A stretch of 19,287 nt of DNA. It comes from CAZESH01 sp964514665 (lineage in GTDB: Bacteria; Bacillota; Bacilli; Paenibacillales; KCTC-25726). Below are positions 7,823-14,911 of the stretch, piece after piece (position 1 is the first letter of the stretch; the number at the start of each line of letters is the position of its first letter). Made by a program: the position numbers and the translations under genes. The notes beneath the pieces were generated by a model. The model did not search any database, was not told the DNA's origin, and worked only from the letters and a program-made list of their open reading frames with translations. Location of the stretch: positions 1 to 19,287 of the forward strand of contig CAZESH010000051.1 in NCBI GenBank assembly GCA_964514665.1, given 5' to 3'.

Positions 7823-7957
7823 TTAAACCATTTCATACAAATGAAGGATCGCCTCGATCGTTTCATAAGCGTATCCATGCCAAGCGACAATATAAGAACG
7901 ATTATTTTCACCACCATCAATGGATATCCCTCCCGGCAGCCGCACTAAACGATTGAA
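7823..7957 (-). pseudogene. Short coding remnant, C-terminal end of an unknown protein
   Basis: Between a TAG (7958-7960) and a TAA (7823-7825) there is a 44-codon open frame whose translation looks protein-like: RLPGGISIDGGENN, then SYIVAWHGYAYETIEAIL and LYEMV. It has no start codon with a ribosome site. It is followed by the 7785-7815 stem-loop, as a real gene end would be. It is best read as the surviving 3' end of a lost gene; the family was not recognised. The rest of the gap 7958-8137 holds only the promoter and leader of the ArsR operon. Confidence 0.35.
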
Positions 7958-8014
7958 CTAGAAGCAGCCTATCGCTCGATGCTTAAGCGAAATCATTTGT
8001 TTATTATTTAAGTA

Positions 8015-8043
8015 TTTACTTTATTAATTGATTGGTTTATAGT
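8015..8043 (+). promoter_or_regulatory. Sigma-A-type promoter of the ArsR-SRPBCC operon
   Basis: TTTACT and TATAGT are separated by exactly 17 nt, in an AT-rich stretch about 95 nt upstream of the ArsR start. Confidence 0.5.
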
Positions 8044-8137
8044 TGGCATATGGGTAAATTTTCCCCACTGCTTTGAATTCAAGCAACCCCTGAACCCCGC
8101 TATCAATAAATTCTGGAAAGGAGCAGAAACAAGCTGT

Positions 8138-8503
8138 ATGCCTAATGATATTTTTTCCGCACTCGCTGATCCGACACGACGCAGTATCATAGAGATGCTT
8201 GCCGAGCATGACGGGCTTCCCGCATCCGAGATCCACGACAAATTCAAGATCAGTCCACAGGCCATCTCCCAACATCTGAAAATTCTCCGCGAGACGAATT
8301 TGGTGCATATGGAAAAAAGGGCGCAGCAGCGGATCTATCGGATTAACACCGAGGCCATGGCTCAATTTGAGGAATGGATCAAGAGCATGCGGCAGCGCTG
8401 GAGCCGGCGCTTGGATGCAATGGAAGCTGTTTTGAAAGGGGAAATGGAAAAAATGAAAAAAGACCACGCTGAAAAGGAGGGCACAAATGATTCCAAAACC
8501 TAA
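8138..8503 (+). CDS. ArsR-family transcriptional regulator
   Basis: The product is 121 aa. It opens with IFSALADPTRRSIIEMLAEHD, the classical ArsR start, followed by the winged HTH with recognition helix SPQAISQHLKILRETNLV and the wing RAQQRIYRIN. No metal-binding Cys cluster (ELCVCDL type) is present, so this belongs to the non-metal subgroup usually paired with SRPBCC genes. Its end overlaps the SRPBCC start by 17 nt, which implies translational coupling and joint autorepression. AAGGAG lies 14 nt before the ATG, a long spacing, but the conserved N-terminus fixes the start. Confidence 0.9.
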   Translation: MPNDIFSALADPTRRSIIEMLAEHDGLPASEIHDKFKISPQAISQHLKILRETNLVHMEKRAQQRIYRINTEAMAQFEEWIKSMRQRWSRRLDAMEAVLKGEMEKMKKDHAEKEGTNDSKT

Positions 8504-8981
8504 CATGCAAGACATTGTCATTACGCACGAATTCAACTATCCGGTGGAATTGGTATGGAAAGCATGGACAGACCCGTCTCTGGTCATGCAATGGTGGGGC
8601 CCTTCGCAATATACATCACCTCGGTGCAAAATCGATTTTCGTGAAGGCGGAAAGTATGTGTTCAGCATGCGCGCACCGGAAGAGCATGGCGGATTAGAGT
8701 CGTTCTCTGCCGGCGTCTACAAAAAGATCGTGCCGATGCAACGGCTTGAATTCAACCAGTTCCTGTCTGACCAGGACGGCAACGCGATTGATCCGTCTCA
8801 AGCAGGCATCCCCGATTTCCCGAAGAACATCGAATTCGTCATAGAGTTCATTGCCAAAGGTAATCAAACGGAGTTGAAGATCATGGAATTCGGGTGGTCG
8901 GCGAGCGAGATGCGTAAATACGCAATCATTGGGATGAATCAGTCACTCGACAAGCTTGCAAAATATTTTGACACCCTTTAG
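8487..8981 (+). CDS. SRPBCC (AHSA1-like) domain protein
   Basis: The product is 164 aa with the helix-grip START/AHSA1 pattern: ITHEFNYPVELVWKAWTDP, then QWWGPSQYTSP, FREGGKYVFSM and, at the end, GMNQSLDKLAKYF. These proteins bind small hydrophobic molecules in a central cavity. The ArsR-AHSA1 pairing is very common in Firmicutes and is usually read as a stress or xenobiotic response; the ligand is unknown. AAGGAGG within the 3' end of the ArsR gene precedes its ATG. Confidence 0.9.
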   Translation: MIPKPNMQDIVITHEFNYPVELVWKAWTDPSLVMQWWGPSQYTSPRCKIDFREGGKYVFSMRAPEEHGGLESFSAGVYKKIVPMQRLEFNQFLSDQDGNAIDPSQAGIPDFPKNIEFVIEFIAKGNQTELKIMEFGWSASEMRKYAIIGMNQSLDKLAKYFDTL

Positions 8982-9040
8982 AATTTCACACTGCTGAGTC
9001 ATTCGGAGATTCCAATAACCAAGAAAAATAGAGGAGACAT

Positions 9041-9416
9041 ATGGGAAAAATAATTGCAAACGCAAACAGCACATTGGACGGCATCTTCACGGGGCCGAAA
9101 GGTGATGAAGGCAACATGGTAAGCTGGGCAATGCCTGGGATCATGGATTCCAATAATGATGGTCTTGCAATGTTCCAGAAGGCTGACGCAATCTTGATGG
9201 GTCGGGTCACATGTTTCCGCGAGCGCAGGTCTTGTTCAGAGTTTGATCAATGGTGGATTGCTGGATGAACTGCAAATTTTCATTCATCCGGTCATATTGG
9301 GCAGCGGCAATCGTTACTTGGAAAACATTGAAACACGCCACGACATGAAGTTGATATCTACCAAGCTTTACGAAACAAGCGGTTCCAAGCTGATGCGGTA
9401 TGAGATCGTCACTTGA
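9041..9416 (+). pseudogene. RibD/DHFR-family reductase gene with internal deletion
   Basis: From ATG 9041 (GGAG 4 nt upstream) the frame reads KIIANANSTLDGIFTGPKGD and MFQKADAILMGRVT, the N-terminal half of the dihydrofolate-reductase-like (RibD C-terminal) family. At about 9212 the homology breaks. In another frame, from about 9215, it resumes as GLVQSLINGGLLDELQIFIH, PVILGSGNRY and KLISTKLYETSGS, the family C-terminus, ending at TGA 9414-9416. The central part (roughly 80-100 residues by family length) is missing and the frame is changed, so the gene is dead. The original reading continues only to a TGA near 9268. It lies between SRPBCC and VOC genes, in the same operon. Confidence 0.8.
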
Positions 9417-9432
9417 TAAGGGGAAATGAACG

Positions 9433-9834
9433 ATGGCAAAAGAAGACATGTGGATCAATCTCCCGGTGAAGGACCTTAACAAATCCAAAGATTTTTTCAA
9501 CCATATCGGATTTTCTGCTCACAATAGCGGTGATAAGGTCAGCCTCATCATCGGCTCAAAAAAGGTTGTCTTTATGCTTTTTCCCGAGTCTACTTTCAAA
9601 GCATTTACAGGAAATGAACTTGCCGATACAAAGCAAAGTGCCGAAGTATTGTTTTCCATTGGTGCAGAGAGCAAAGAAGAAGTGGACGAACTGGTAGAGA
9701 AAGTGACAGAGGCTGGCGGCGCGATCTATGGCAAGCCCAGTGATCAAGGTTGGATGTACGGCGCCGGTTTCGCCGACTTGGACGGCCACCGGTGGAATGT
9801 GTTGTATATGGATATGAGTAAAATGCCAAAGTAA
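9433..9834 (+). CDS. VOC-family (glyoxalase-like) protein
   Basis: The product is 133 aa, a typical two-module beta-alpha-beta-beta-beta VOC protein: MWINLPVKDLNKSKDFFNHIGF opens module one, and LVEKVTEAGGAIYGKPSDQG followed by GAGFADLDGHRWNVLYMD forms module two. The closing DGHRWNV is the family end motif. Metal ligands are not the full glyoxalase I set, so a specific reaction cannot be assigned; thiol-dependent detoxification or antibiotic binding are both known in the family. It is the last gene of the ArsR operon and ends 10 nt before a strong terminator. Confidence 0.88.
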   Translation: MAKEDMWINLPVKDLNKSKDFFNHIGFSAHNSGDKVSLIIGSKKVVFMLFPESTFKAFTGNELADTKQSAEVLFSIGAESKEEVDELVEKVTEAGGAIYGKPSDQGWMYGAGFADLDGHRWNVLYMDMSKMPK

Positions 9835-9844
9835 GTTGAAAATC

Positions 9845-9869
9845 GGCTGCCCGCGTGGCAGCCTTTTTT
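9845..9869 (+). terminator. Rho-independent terminator of the ArsR-VOC operon
   Basis: GGCTGCC and GGCAGCC form a perfect 7-bp stem with a 5-nt loop, followed at once by six T. Confidence 0.9.
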
Positions 9870-9889
9870 ATGGCTATGCCGTCTTGCTT

Positions 9890-10708
9890 TTACGAAAGAA
9901 GTCCATTCAGCTTTATGGCGGTTTCCGGCGAACAGGTGTAGATCACCACTTTTTGGTCATGATTGGTCGGAACACGCAAACTGACGTATTCGAATTCAAG
10001 CTGTCCCAATGTCGGATGCGCCATGATCTTGTGTCCTTCCGGTACATTCTTCACATCGTGGCTGGACCACCACAAGCGAAATTCACTGCTGATTTCTTTG
10101 AGGTCCTCAATTAACTCCTCGAAGCTTTGATCGCCGGGATAATACGCACAGTCCGCCCTGAATTGGGCAATCGAACTTTTGGCCAGCTGCTCCCAATGCC
10201 GGTGTCTCCGCAAGACGGGACTTGTGAAGCTTCGCCATAAAAAATTGCGGGAATGAGGAGGTTTAATCTCGGAAAACGAAAAAACAATTTCAGCCGCTTG
10301 ATTCCAAGCCAGCAAATCCCAACGTCTCCCCATCACATAGGCGGGATGCGGATTCAGGGCCTTCATGGCTTGTTGCAGCGTACTCCCGACTGTTTCTTCA
10401 TCGGGAAGCGGATTTATGGCGCTTTGCGGACGGGCCAAAACATACAAATGATGCCGCTCCGCCTCATTGAGGCGAAGAGCTTGAGCCAAGCTTTCCAAGA
10501 CTTGTTCGGAAGGATTTACATCTCTCCCCTGTTCCAACGCAACGTACCAAGACGTTCCGATATTGGCAAGCTGCGCCACTTCTTCGCGCCGAAGCCCGGG
10601 GGTCCGCCGACGGCTTCCCCAGGGCAGACCGACATCCGGAGGCGAAAGCCGGGTTCTCCGGGTACGGAGAAAATCGGCCAGCGCTTTTCGCCGTTCTTGA
10701 TCGTCCAT
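9890..10708 (-). CDS. XRE-family regulator with MmyB-like ligand-binding domain
   Basis: The product is 272 aa. The N-terminal HTH (about residues 10-75) has RRTPGLRREEVAQLANIGTS, then WYVALEQGRDVNPSEQVLESL (landmark). The C-terminal MmyB-like domain shows AYVMGRRWDLLAWNQAAE, then RNFLWRSF and HPTLGQLEFEY. These are typical of regulators whose PAS-like pocket may bind fatty acids or similar ligands and which often sit divergently to an oxidoreductase. The ATG at 10708 is chosen because of GAGGAGG upstream; a longer frame to 10780 lacks a site. It diverges from the SDR gene over 112 nt. Confidence 0.9.
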   Translation of the reverse strand: MDDQERRKALADFLRTRRTRLSPPDVGLPWGSRRRTPGLRREEVAQLANIGTSWYVALEQGRDVNPSEQVLESLAQALRLNEAERHHLYVLARPQSAINPLPDEETVGSTLQQAMKALNPHPAYVMGRRWDLLAWNQAAEIVFSFSEIKPPHSRNFLWRSFTSPVLRRHRHWEQLAKSSIAQFRADCAYYPGDQSFEELIEDLKEISSEFRLWWSSHDVKNVPEGHKIMAHPTLGQLEFEYVSLRVPTNHDQKVVIYTCSPETAIKLNGLLS

Positions 10709-10739
10709 GGTTTTGCCTCCTCTTATACAGATACTAATA

Positions 10740-10771
10740 ATCCTACGATAAATGAAATCTGGTAGTAGGAT
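10740..10771. promoter_or_regulatory. Inverted repeat between regulator and SDR, candidate operator
   Basis: ATCCTAC (10740-10746) and GTAGGAT (10765-10771) form a perfect inverted repeat with 18 nt between the arms, centred in the divergent intergenic region. Its position suits binding of the MmyB-like regulator to control both genes. Confidence 0.45.
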
Positions 10772-10820
10772 AAAAAACATGCAATAGTAAAATTATACCA
10801 CTGAAAGAGGAGCGATACCT

Positions 10821-11663
10821 ATGAACATTTTGGTGACGGGAGCTATGGGGCGTATTGGAAGCAGGCTTGTACCCCGTTTGCTGGAAAGAGGGGATGCCGT
10901 TCGGGTCTTGGTCCGGAACCCGGGCAAAGCACAAGTGTTGAAGCATCAAGGTGCGGAGCTTGTCACAGGCGATCTGCTGAATAAGGAAAGCTTGACACGT
11001 GCGGTCGCCGGTATCGATGCCGTGATCCATTTGGCCGCTTTCTTCCGCGGCGCAACCCCTGAAGAATCTCAAACCATCAATTTCGAAGGCACGATGGCAT
11101 TGGCCTGAGCAGCTGTCGGCGCAGGTGTTTCACGCTTTATTTTTGCCAGTACGAATCTGGTCTATGGCCCAGGAGGGGAAAAATATTTCAAGGAAAATGA
11201 TCCGGCAAAGCCAACCGCCGCCTATCCCGAAAACAAAGCCGCCGCCGAACAGGGATTGATGGAACTGTTTCACACAAAGCGCCTTGGCTTGCGCATCGTT
11301 CGCCTTGCATTCGTTTACGGAGAAGGGGATCCGCATTTGCAAGAAGGGCTGCAGTGGTTTCGGAATTGGAACCCCAAGCAAAAAATTCACATGGTACACC
11401 ACGCGGACGTGGCTCAAGCCATCATGTTGACAGCGGATAAAGAGGGCATCGACGGCCAAATTTATAACGTCGCCGACGATGAACCCGTCGAAGCGGCTGA
11501 AATTATGCGGTTGTACGGTGAATCCGCCGCTGAGAATGCGGAAAACCGCGAAATAAACCCCGCATGGCTGCAGCTGGTGGATACAGGGAAAATTCATGAG
11601 CAGCTTGGTTTTCGACCGATTTATCCGATACTAAAAGATGCGGCTGCCGCAGGCAGGCTGTAA
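10821..11663 (+). pseudogene. SDR NAD(P)-dependent epimerase/reductase interrupted by one in-frame TGA
   Basis: From ATG 10821 (GAGGAG 8 nt upstream) the protein starts MNILVTGAMGRIGSRL, a perfect GxxGxxG Rossmann motif. It then has VRVLVRNPGKAQ, GDLL and DAVIHLAAFF, as in extended atypical SDRs. TGA at 11106-11108 ends this part after ALA. The same frame then continues unbroken to TAA 11661-11663: FIFASTNLVYGPGG, YPENKAAAEQG (the YxxxK catalytic pair), LRIVRLAFVYGEGD and IYNVADDEPV. Only one codon is wrong; CGA-to-TGA would explain it. Without readthrough the truncated product lacks the active site. It is probably controlled by the divergent MmyB-like regulator. Confidence 0.85.
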
Positions 11664-11731
11664 CAAAACGATGTGCATTCAAACCATCGAAGGGCTATTC
11701 ATCCTGTCTTAGACGTTGTTAAGATTGTTCT

Positions 11732-12112
11732 TTAGTTCAGGCGGTGGACAATCTCATATCGATTGCCGCAGGGATCTTCAAAATAAACTGCATAATATGT
11801 AGGGCTGATTGGAAAGGGTTGGGGACCAATATTGATCTTCCCGCCGAATTTTTCAATCAACCGGGATAATCGATCGACTTCCTCCCGGCTTTCAACCCAA
11901 AACCCGACAAGGTTGCCATTCGGAACGTGCGCAGGGTCCTCCGTTATGGCGAAATATGCCGCGCTCGGAAGATCCCCTTCGGTGGCGAACACTTTCCAAT
12001 CTACGTTGTGAAATGTTCTGGTGAACCCGAGTTCAGGCAGAAATTTCTCGTAAAACGGTAAGGTTTTCTCCAAATCGGTTACTCTAAGATCAATGTGACT
12101 GAATGGATTCAT
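11732..12112 (-). CDS. VOC-family (glyoxalase-like) protein
   Basis: The product is 126 aa. FSHIDLRVTDLEKTLPFYEKF starts the first module (given as landmark), and YYAVYFEDPCGNRYEIVHRL closes the second. The pair His6 and a late Glu (in NRYEIV) are consistent with metal ligands of VOC enzymes such as glyoxalase/fosfomycin-resistance relatives. The substrate is unknown. A G-rich site precedes the ATG. It lies 39 nt after the SRPBCC gene on the same strand and is probably the second gene of that operon, the same SRPBCC-VOC combination as at 8487-9834. Confidence 0.88.
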   Translation of the reverse strand: MNPFSHIDLRVTDLEKTLPFYEKFLPELGFTRTFHNVDWKVFATEGDLPSAAYFAITEDPAHVPNGNLVGFWVESREEVDRLSRLIEKFGGKINIGPQPFPISPTYYAVYFEDPCGNRYEIVHRLN

Positions 12113-12151
12113 CCCGCACCCCCAAATTTTTTAGCTACAAAATGTAACGCA

Positions 12152-12571
12152 TTAATTCAACTTTTGCACCCTTTGTGTTATGGCCTCTAAAACTTTTTCC
12201 CAATATACTTTCATTTCTTCTCTAACATTCTGATCCGAAAGATTCTCTTGATGAAAACTGATGGTTGTCTTATTGCTGTCTTTCGATATAACACGCACTT
12301 GAACCGTGGAAGGTTTTGGCCATTCATTTTTTTGCCAAGTGAGGCGAAGCTGATGCAGCGGTTTAACCACCCGGATTTCACCCGTACCCGATTGAGAGAC
12401 GTATTTCTGACCGGGTTGAAGCATGATGCCGGTATTCTCTCCTAACCATAAATTCAACCCTGCTGCAGAAGCAACAAGCTCCCACGCTTTCTCCTGCGAG
12501 ATGGGCAGAGTCCTTCTCACACCTACTTGGAATCCGACGGTTTTCGTTTGTCCGATTACTTTATGGTCCAT
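12152..12571 (-). CDS. SRPBCC (AHSA1-like) domain protein
   Basis: The product is 139 aa with a helix-grip fold pattern: VGVRRTLPISQEKAWELVAS, then LWLGENTG, GEIRVVKPLHQLRLTWQK and the C-terminal helix VYWEKVLEAITQRVQ. GGAGGTG lies 7 nt before the ATG, so the start is firm. No regulator gene adjoins it. The ligand is unknown. It is a distant paralogue of the protein at 8487, but the order of neighbours differs. Confidence 0.85.
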   Translation of the reverse strand: MDHKVIGQTKTVGFQVGVRRTLPISQEKAWELVASAAGLNLWLGENTGIMLQPGQKYVSQSGTGEIRVVKPLHQLRLTWQKNEWPKPSTVQVRVISKDSNKTTISFHQENLSDQNVREEMKVYWEKVLEAITQRVQKLN

Positions 12572-13083
12572 TTGTTCACCTCCAACATATTTTATGCTTC
12601 AAGCTTCCATCTTAACTTGTAATTGCCGGGATTCGCTAAAATGGGATTCCCTTCTGAGTTAATTTAAAGGCAGAGCCCACCTTCAGCGTCAACCTCGGGG
12701 AGGGTTTTTACTTTCTCGCCGAATACGAACAGGAGTATCCTTTACTTCCATGCTTCACCTCCCCCAAAGTTTTCAAAGGAAACTTACCTCGAAAGCATAT
12801 GTTCGAAGGGAAACCACGCCCACCCAAGATTCAATTGTACTTTCATTGTAACTTTTATCCAGAAAGCGCACCAGTGTTCTGGATCATTTTTGCCCCTCCA
12901 TCCATTTATAAGAATCTATCTTTTCTTCAAATTTGTTGAATTGCAAAAAATTGGTTTCTATAAATTTAATATAGCATATAAAAAAAAAGTATTGCTTTAG
13001 AGTGCGCTCTACTATGCTGCCCGTTAGTTGGATTCCGGCTTCGTTCACCGATACGATTCGATTTCCTTACCCGTCATAACATG
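12572..13083. other. AT-rich gene-free gap
   Basis: No gene of convincing size is present. A 20-codon minus-strand frame (12689-12751) has an excellent GGGGGAGG site 6-7 nt before its ATG (MEVKDTPVRIRRES...), so it may be a leader peptide or the stump of a lost gene upstream of the SRPBCC-VOC operon. On the plus strand about 80 codons are open from 12660, with GEGFYFLAEYEQEYP, but there is no start and no recognised family. The stretch 12900-13010 is very AT-rich with a nine-A run. Confidence 0.4.
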
Positions 13084-13124
13084 AAAAGTCCCGGTAGACT
13101 CAAACTCGAGCCGCTTGGGACTTT
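13084..13124 (-). terminator. Stem-loop terminator of the sigma factor gene
   Basis: AAAGTCCC and GGGACTTT pair across a loop of about 24 nt, with TTTT at the minus-strand end, about 80 nt past the sigma factor stop. Confidence 0.6.
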
Positions 13125-13204
13125 ACATGATGAACCGATCATTCTTTTGAGCCACCTTGAAGAAACTCCCGAAGCTGATTCAATCCGCAGCGTGGATTGG
13201 CATG

Positions 13205-14080
13205 TCAGTCGCCCAAGACTGCCAGGTCAAGCCGGCGAAGGCGTTTTGGGTCGGCGACCATGTCGATCTCGGCGATCTTTCCGTTGGTAACAGTGAGCAC
13301 GAGTACGAATAGCAGCCGTCCACGTGGCGCCACGACGACTCCCACAGTTCCGTTCACGAGTACCGGTCTCGCGCCCTGAGCCCGACCCGAGAACTGCTTG
13401 GCCACGGCTTGCGAACCGCGAATCACCCTTGATGCGGCCATTGGCACGATTGTGGGGTCGTTCCGGAGCACGACATCCGGGGCCAGCACTGAGAGTAGAG
13501 TGGCGAAGTCACCGGCGCGTGATGCCCCTAGAAAGGCGTCGATAAGCTCCCGCTGCCGGGCGAGATCGGCGCCCGGAGCCGGACCCGCTCCTTGCACCCG
13601 GCGTCGTGCGCGGCTCGCGAGCTGTCTTGCCGCTGCCTCGGTGCGCCCCACGATGGGAGCGATCTCTGCGAAGGGCAGGGCAAATATATCGTGAAGCACG
13701 AATGTAATTCGTTCGGCGGGATTCAGGTTGCCGAGAACCACAAGCAGCGCGAGACCGACAGAGTCGGCCAACAGCGCTTCGTGCTCGGGGTCGCTCCCGT
13801 CTTCGCGGCTCGTGATCATCTCAGGCACGTGCGTTTCCATGGGCTCCTCTCGTCGCGAATTGCGCGAGCGAAGCATGTCGAGGCATACCCGTGCGACAAC
13901 CGTCGTCAGCCAACCGCCCAAGTTCTCGATGCCGTTCGTGTCGGAGCGACTGAGACGGATCCAGGACTCCTGCACGGCGTCATCAGCCTCGCTCAGGGAG
14001 CCAAGCATTCGGTAAGCAACCGCCTGCAGGTGATTCCGATGCGCCTCGAATTGCTCAACCAACCGATAGTGTTCGTCCAT
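13205..14080 (-). CDS. ECF sigma factor, ECF41/SigJ type with fused SnoaL-like domain
   Basis: The product is 291 aa. Region 2 is at about residues 8-75: FEAHRNHLQAVAYRMLGS, DDAVQESWIRL, then GWLTTVVARVCLDMLRSR. Region 4 is at about 115-165: LNPAERITFVLHDIFALPF and GRTEAAARQLASRARRRV. A C-terminal SnoaL-like domain follows: RELIDAFLGASRAGDFATLL, then DPKRLRRLDL. In ECF41 factors this domain replaces a separate anti-sigma factor. The ATG at 14080 has GGAAGG about 9-12 nt upstream. The gene is visibly richer in G+C than its neighbours (many GCG/GGC/CGC third positions), suggesting acquisition from a high-GC donor such as an actinobacterium. Its own promoter carries the ECF41-type motif, which implies autoregulation. 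Confidence 0.88.
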   Translation of the reverse strand: MDEHYRLVEQFEAHRNHLQAVAYRMLGSLSEADDAVQESWIRLSRSDTNGIENLGGWLTTVVARVCLDMLRSRNSRREEPMETHVPEMITSREDGSDPEHEALLADSVGLALLVVLGNLNPAERITFVLHDIFALPFAEIAPIVGRTEAAARQLASRARRRVQGAGPAPGADLARQRELIDAFLGASRAGDFATLLSVLAPDVVLRNDPTIVPMAASRVIRGSQAVAKQFSGRAQGARPVLVNGTVGVVVAPRGRLLFVLVLTVTNGKIAEIDMVADPKRLRRLDLAVLGD

Positions 14081-14116
14081 TAGTCCATTCCTTCCTTCAT
14101 ATGCCTTTATAAGTAT

Positions 14117-14143
14117 GACGAACGGAACCCGACCGATGTGACA
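14117..14143 (-). promoter_or_regulatory. ECF41-type promoter of the sigma factor gene
   Basis: On the minus strand TGTCACA (14143-14137) is followed by exactly 16 nt and CGTC (14120-14117). This equals the ECF41 target motif as I recall it from published work. It lies 36 nt before the sigma factor ATG. Confidence 0.75.
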
Positions 14144-14204
14144 GAGAACCAAGCATATGGTGGGCTAGCCTCGAATTTCTCCAATGGCCTCATTATTGCC
14201 AATC

Positions 14205-14231
14205 CGTCACATTCTCTCGTCACCTTCCGTC
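14205..14231 (+). promoter_or_regulatory. ECF41-type promoter facing the VOC gene
   Basis: CGTCACA (14205-14211), 16 nt, CGTC (14228-14231): identical architecture to the sigma factor's own promoter, with one mismatch in the first base. It points to the PhnB-like gene and would give a leader of about 100 nt. Confidence 0.65.
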
Positions 14232-14258
14232 ATAGTTAGTGACGGGCGAAACTGACCG

Positions 14259-14276
14259 ATACAACGAAAGTTGTAT
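14259..14276 (+). other. Small GNRA hairpin in the VOC gene leader
   Basis: ATACAAC and GTTGTAT form a perfect 7-bp stem closed by a GAAA tetraloop, inside the predicted 5' leader of the VOC mRNA. It could stabilise the message or affect translation; no known riboswitch is recognised. Confidence 0.4.
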
Positions 14277-14336
14277 GAGGGGCGCATGTGTAACCCGGGA
14301 AAAAACAACTATTTTTAATCCAAGGAGATGATTGTT

Positions 14337-14762
14337 GTGAGTTTGAGTTTGGTCCCTTTTTTAGAAATGAACGGAAGTGCCAAGGAAGCGATTGATTTAT
14401 ACGTGAAAGCGCTGGATGCCAAAGTCGTTTATAACCAATCTTTCGGTGACTTGCCGGAAAACCCTGAAACTCCGTTGCCGCCGAACACCAAGGACATGAT
14501 TTCGTTTGCCATATTGAAAATCGGCGAATCGGAACTTCATCTTAGCGATAATGTTACCGGCAGCTCGTATCAGAAGGGAACGCAAGTAACCATCGTCATT
14601 CAAACCAATGACAAATCCAAAGCCATCCAATACTATGAAACATTGAAGCAGGATGGTCACGTAAACAACCCGCTTCAGGAAACTTTCTTCAGCCCTGCTT
14701 ATGGCAATGTAACGGATAAGTTTGGCATAACGTTCCGAATTCTTACTAAGGGCCGGCAATAA
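14337..14762 (+). CDS. PhnB-like VOC-family protein
   Basis: The product is 141 aa. LVPFLEMNGSAKEAIDLYVK is the typical PhnB/YjdN-like opening, followed by a KVVYNQSFGD loop, DMISFAILKIGESELHLSD and the second module ending VTDKFGITFRIL. The PhnB-like name is structural only; these proteins are VOC enzymes of unknown activity, not phosphonate enzymes. GTG at 14337 is chosen since AAGGAG lies 9 nt upstream; ATG 14328 directly touches that site. It diverges from the ECF41 sigma factor and carries a matching ECF41-type promoter, so it is the likely regulon member. Confidence 0.85.
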   Translation: MSLSLVPFLEMNGSAKEAIDLYVKALDAKVVYNQSFGDLPENPETPLPPNTKDMISFAILKIGESELHLSDNVTGSSYQKGTQVTIVIQTNDKSKAIQYYETLKQDGHVNNPLQETFFSPAYGNVTDKFGITFRILTKGRQ

Positions 14763-14808
14763 TCAACTGATACATTCCCATTTCTGTGCATTTCGCCTTT
14801 AATCAGAC

Positions 14809-14844
14809 GGCTCCGTTCGCATCTTTTTTTGCGACGGAGCCTTT
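14809..14844. terminator. Bidirectional terminator between VOC and asd genes
   Basis: GGCTCCGTTCGC pairs with GCGACGGAGCC apart from one bulged T, and TTT follows on the plus strand. It separates the converging VOC and asd genes and may serve both. Confidence 0.75.
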
Positions 14845-14911
14845 CCCCCGTTCCAATATTTTCGTAATAACGCACCGTGTAAACAGTCTGTTCTAATCAA
14901 TACGCATGATT

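Noticed and set aside
8024..8536. 170-codon minus-strand open frame
   Set aside because: Opposite to the ArsR gene, whose motifs are unmistakable; no ribosome site.
12691..12709. Possible plus-strand terminator (AACCTC/GAGGGTT plus T5)
   Set aside because: The stem is short and bulged, and no plus-strand gene ends nearby.
12823..12838. 15-nt identity with 17825-17839 (CACCCAAGATTCAAT)
   Set aside because: Flanks do not match and one copy is inside the acidic-protein gene; best seen as chance.
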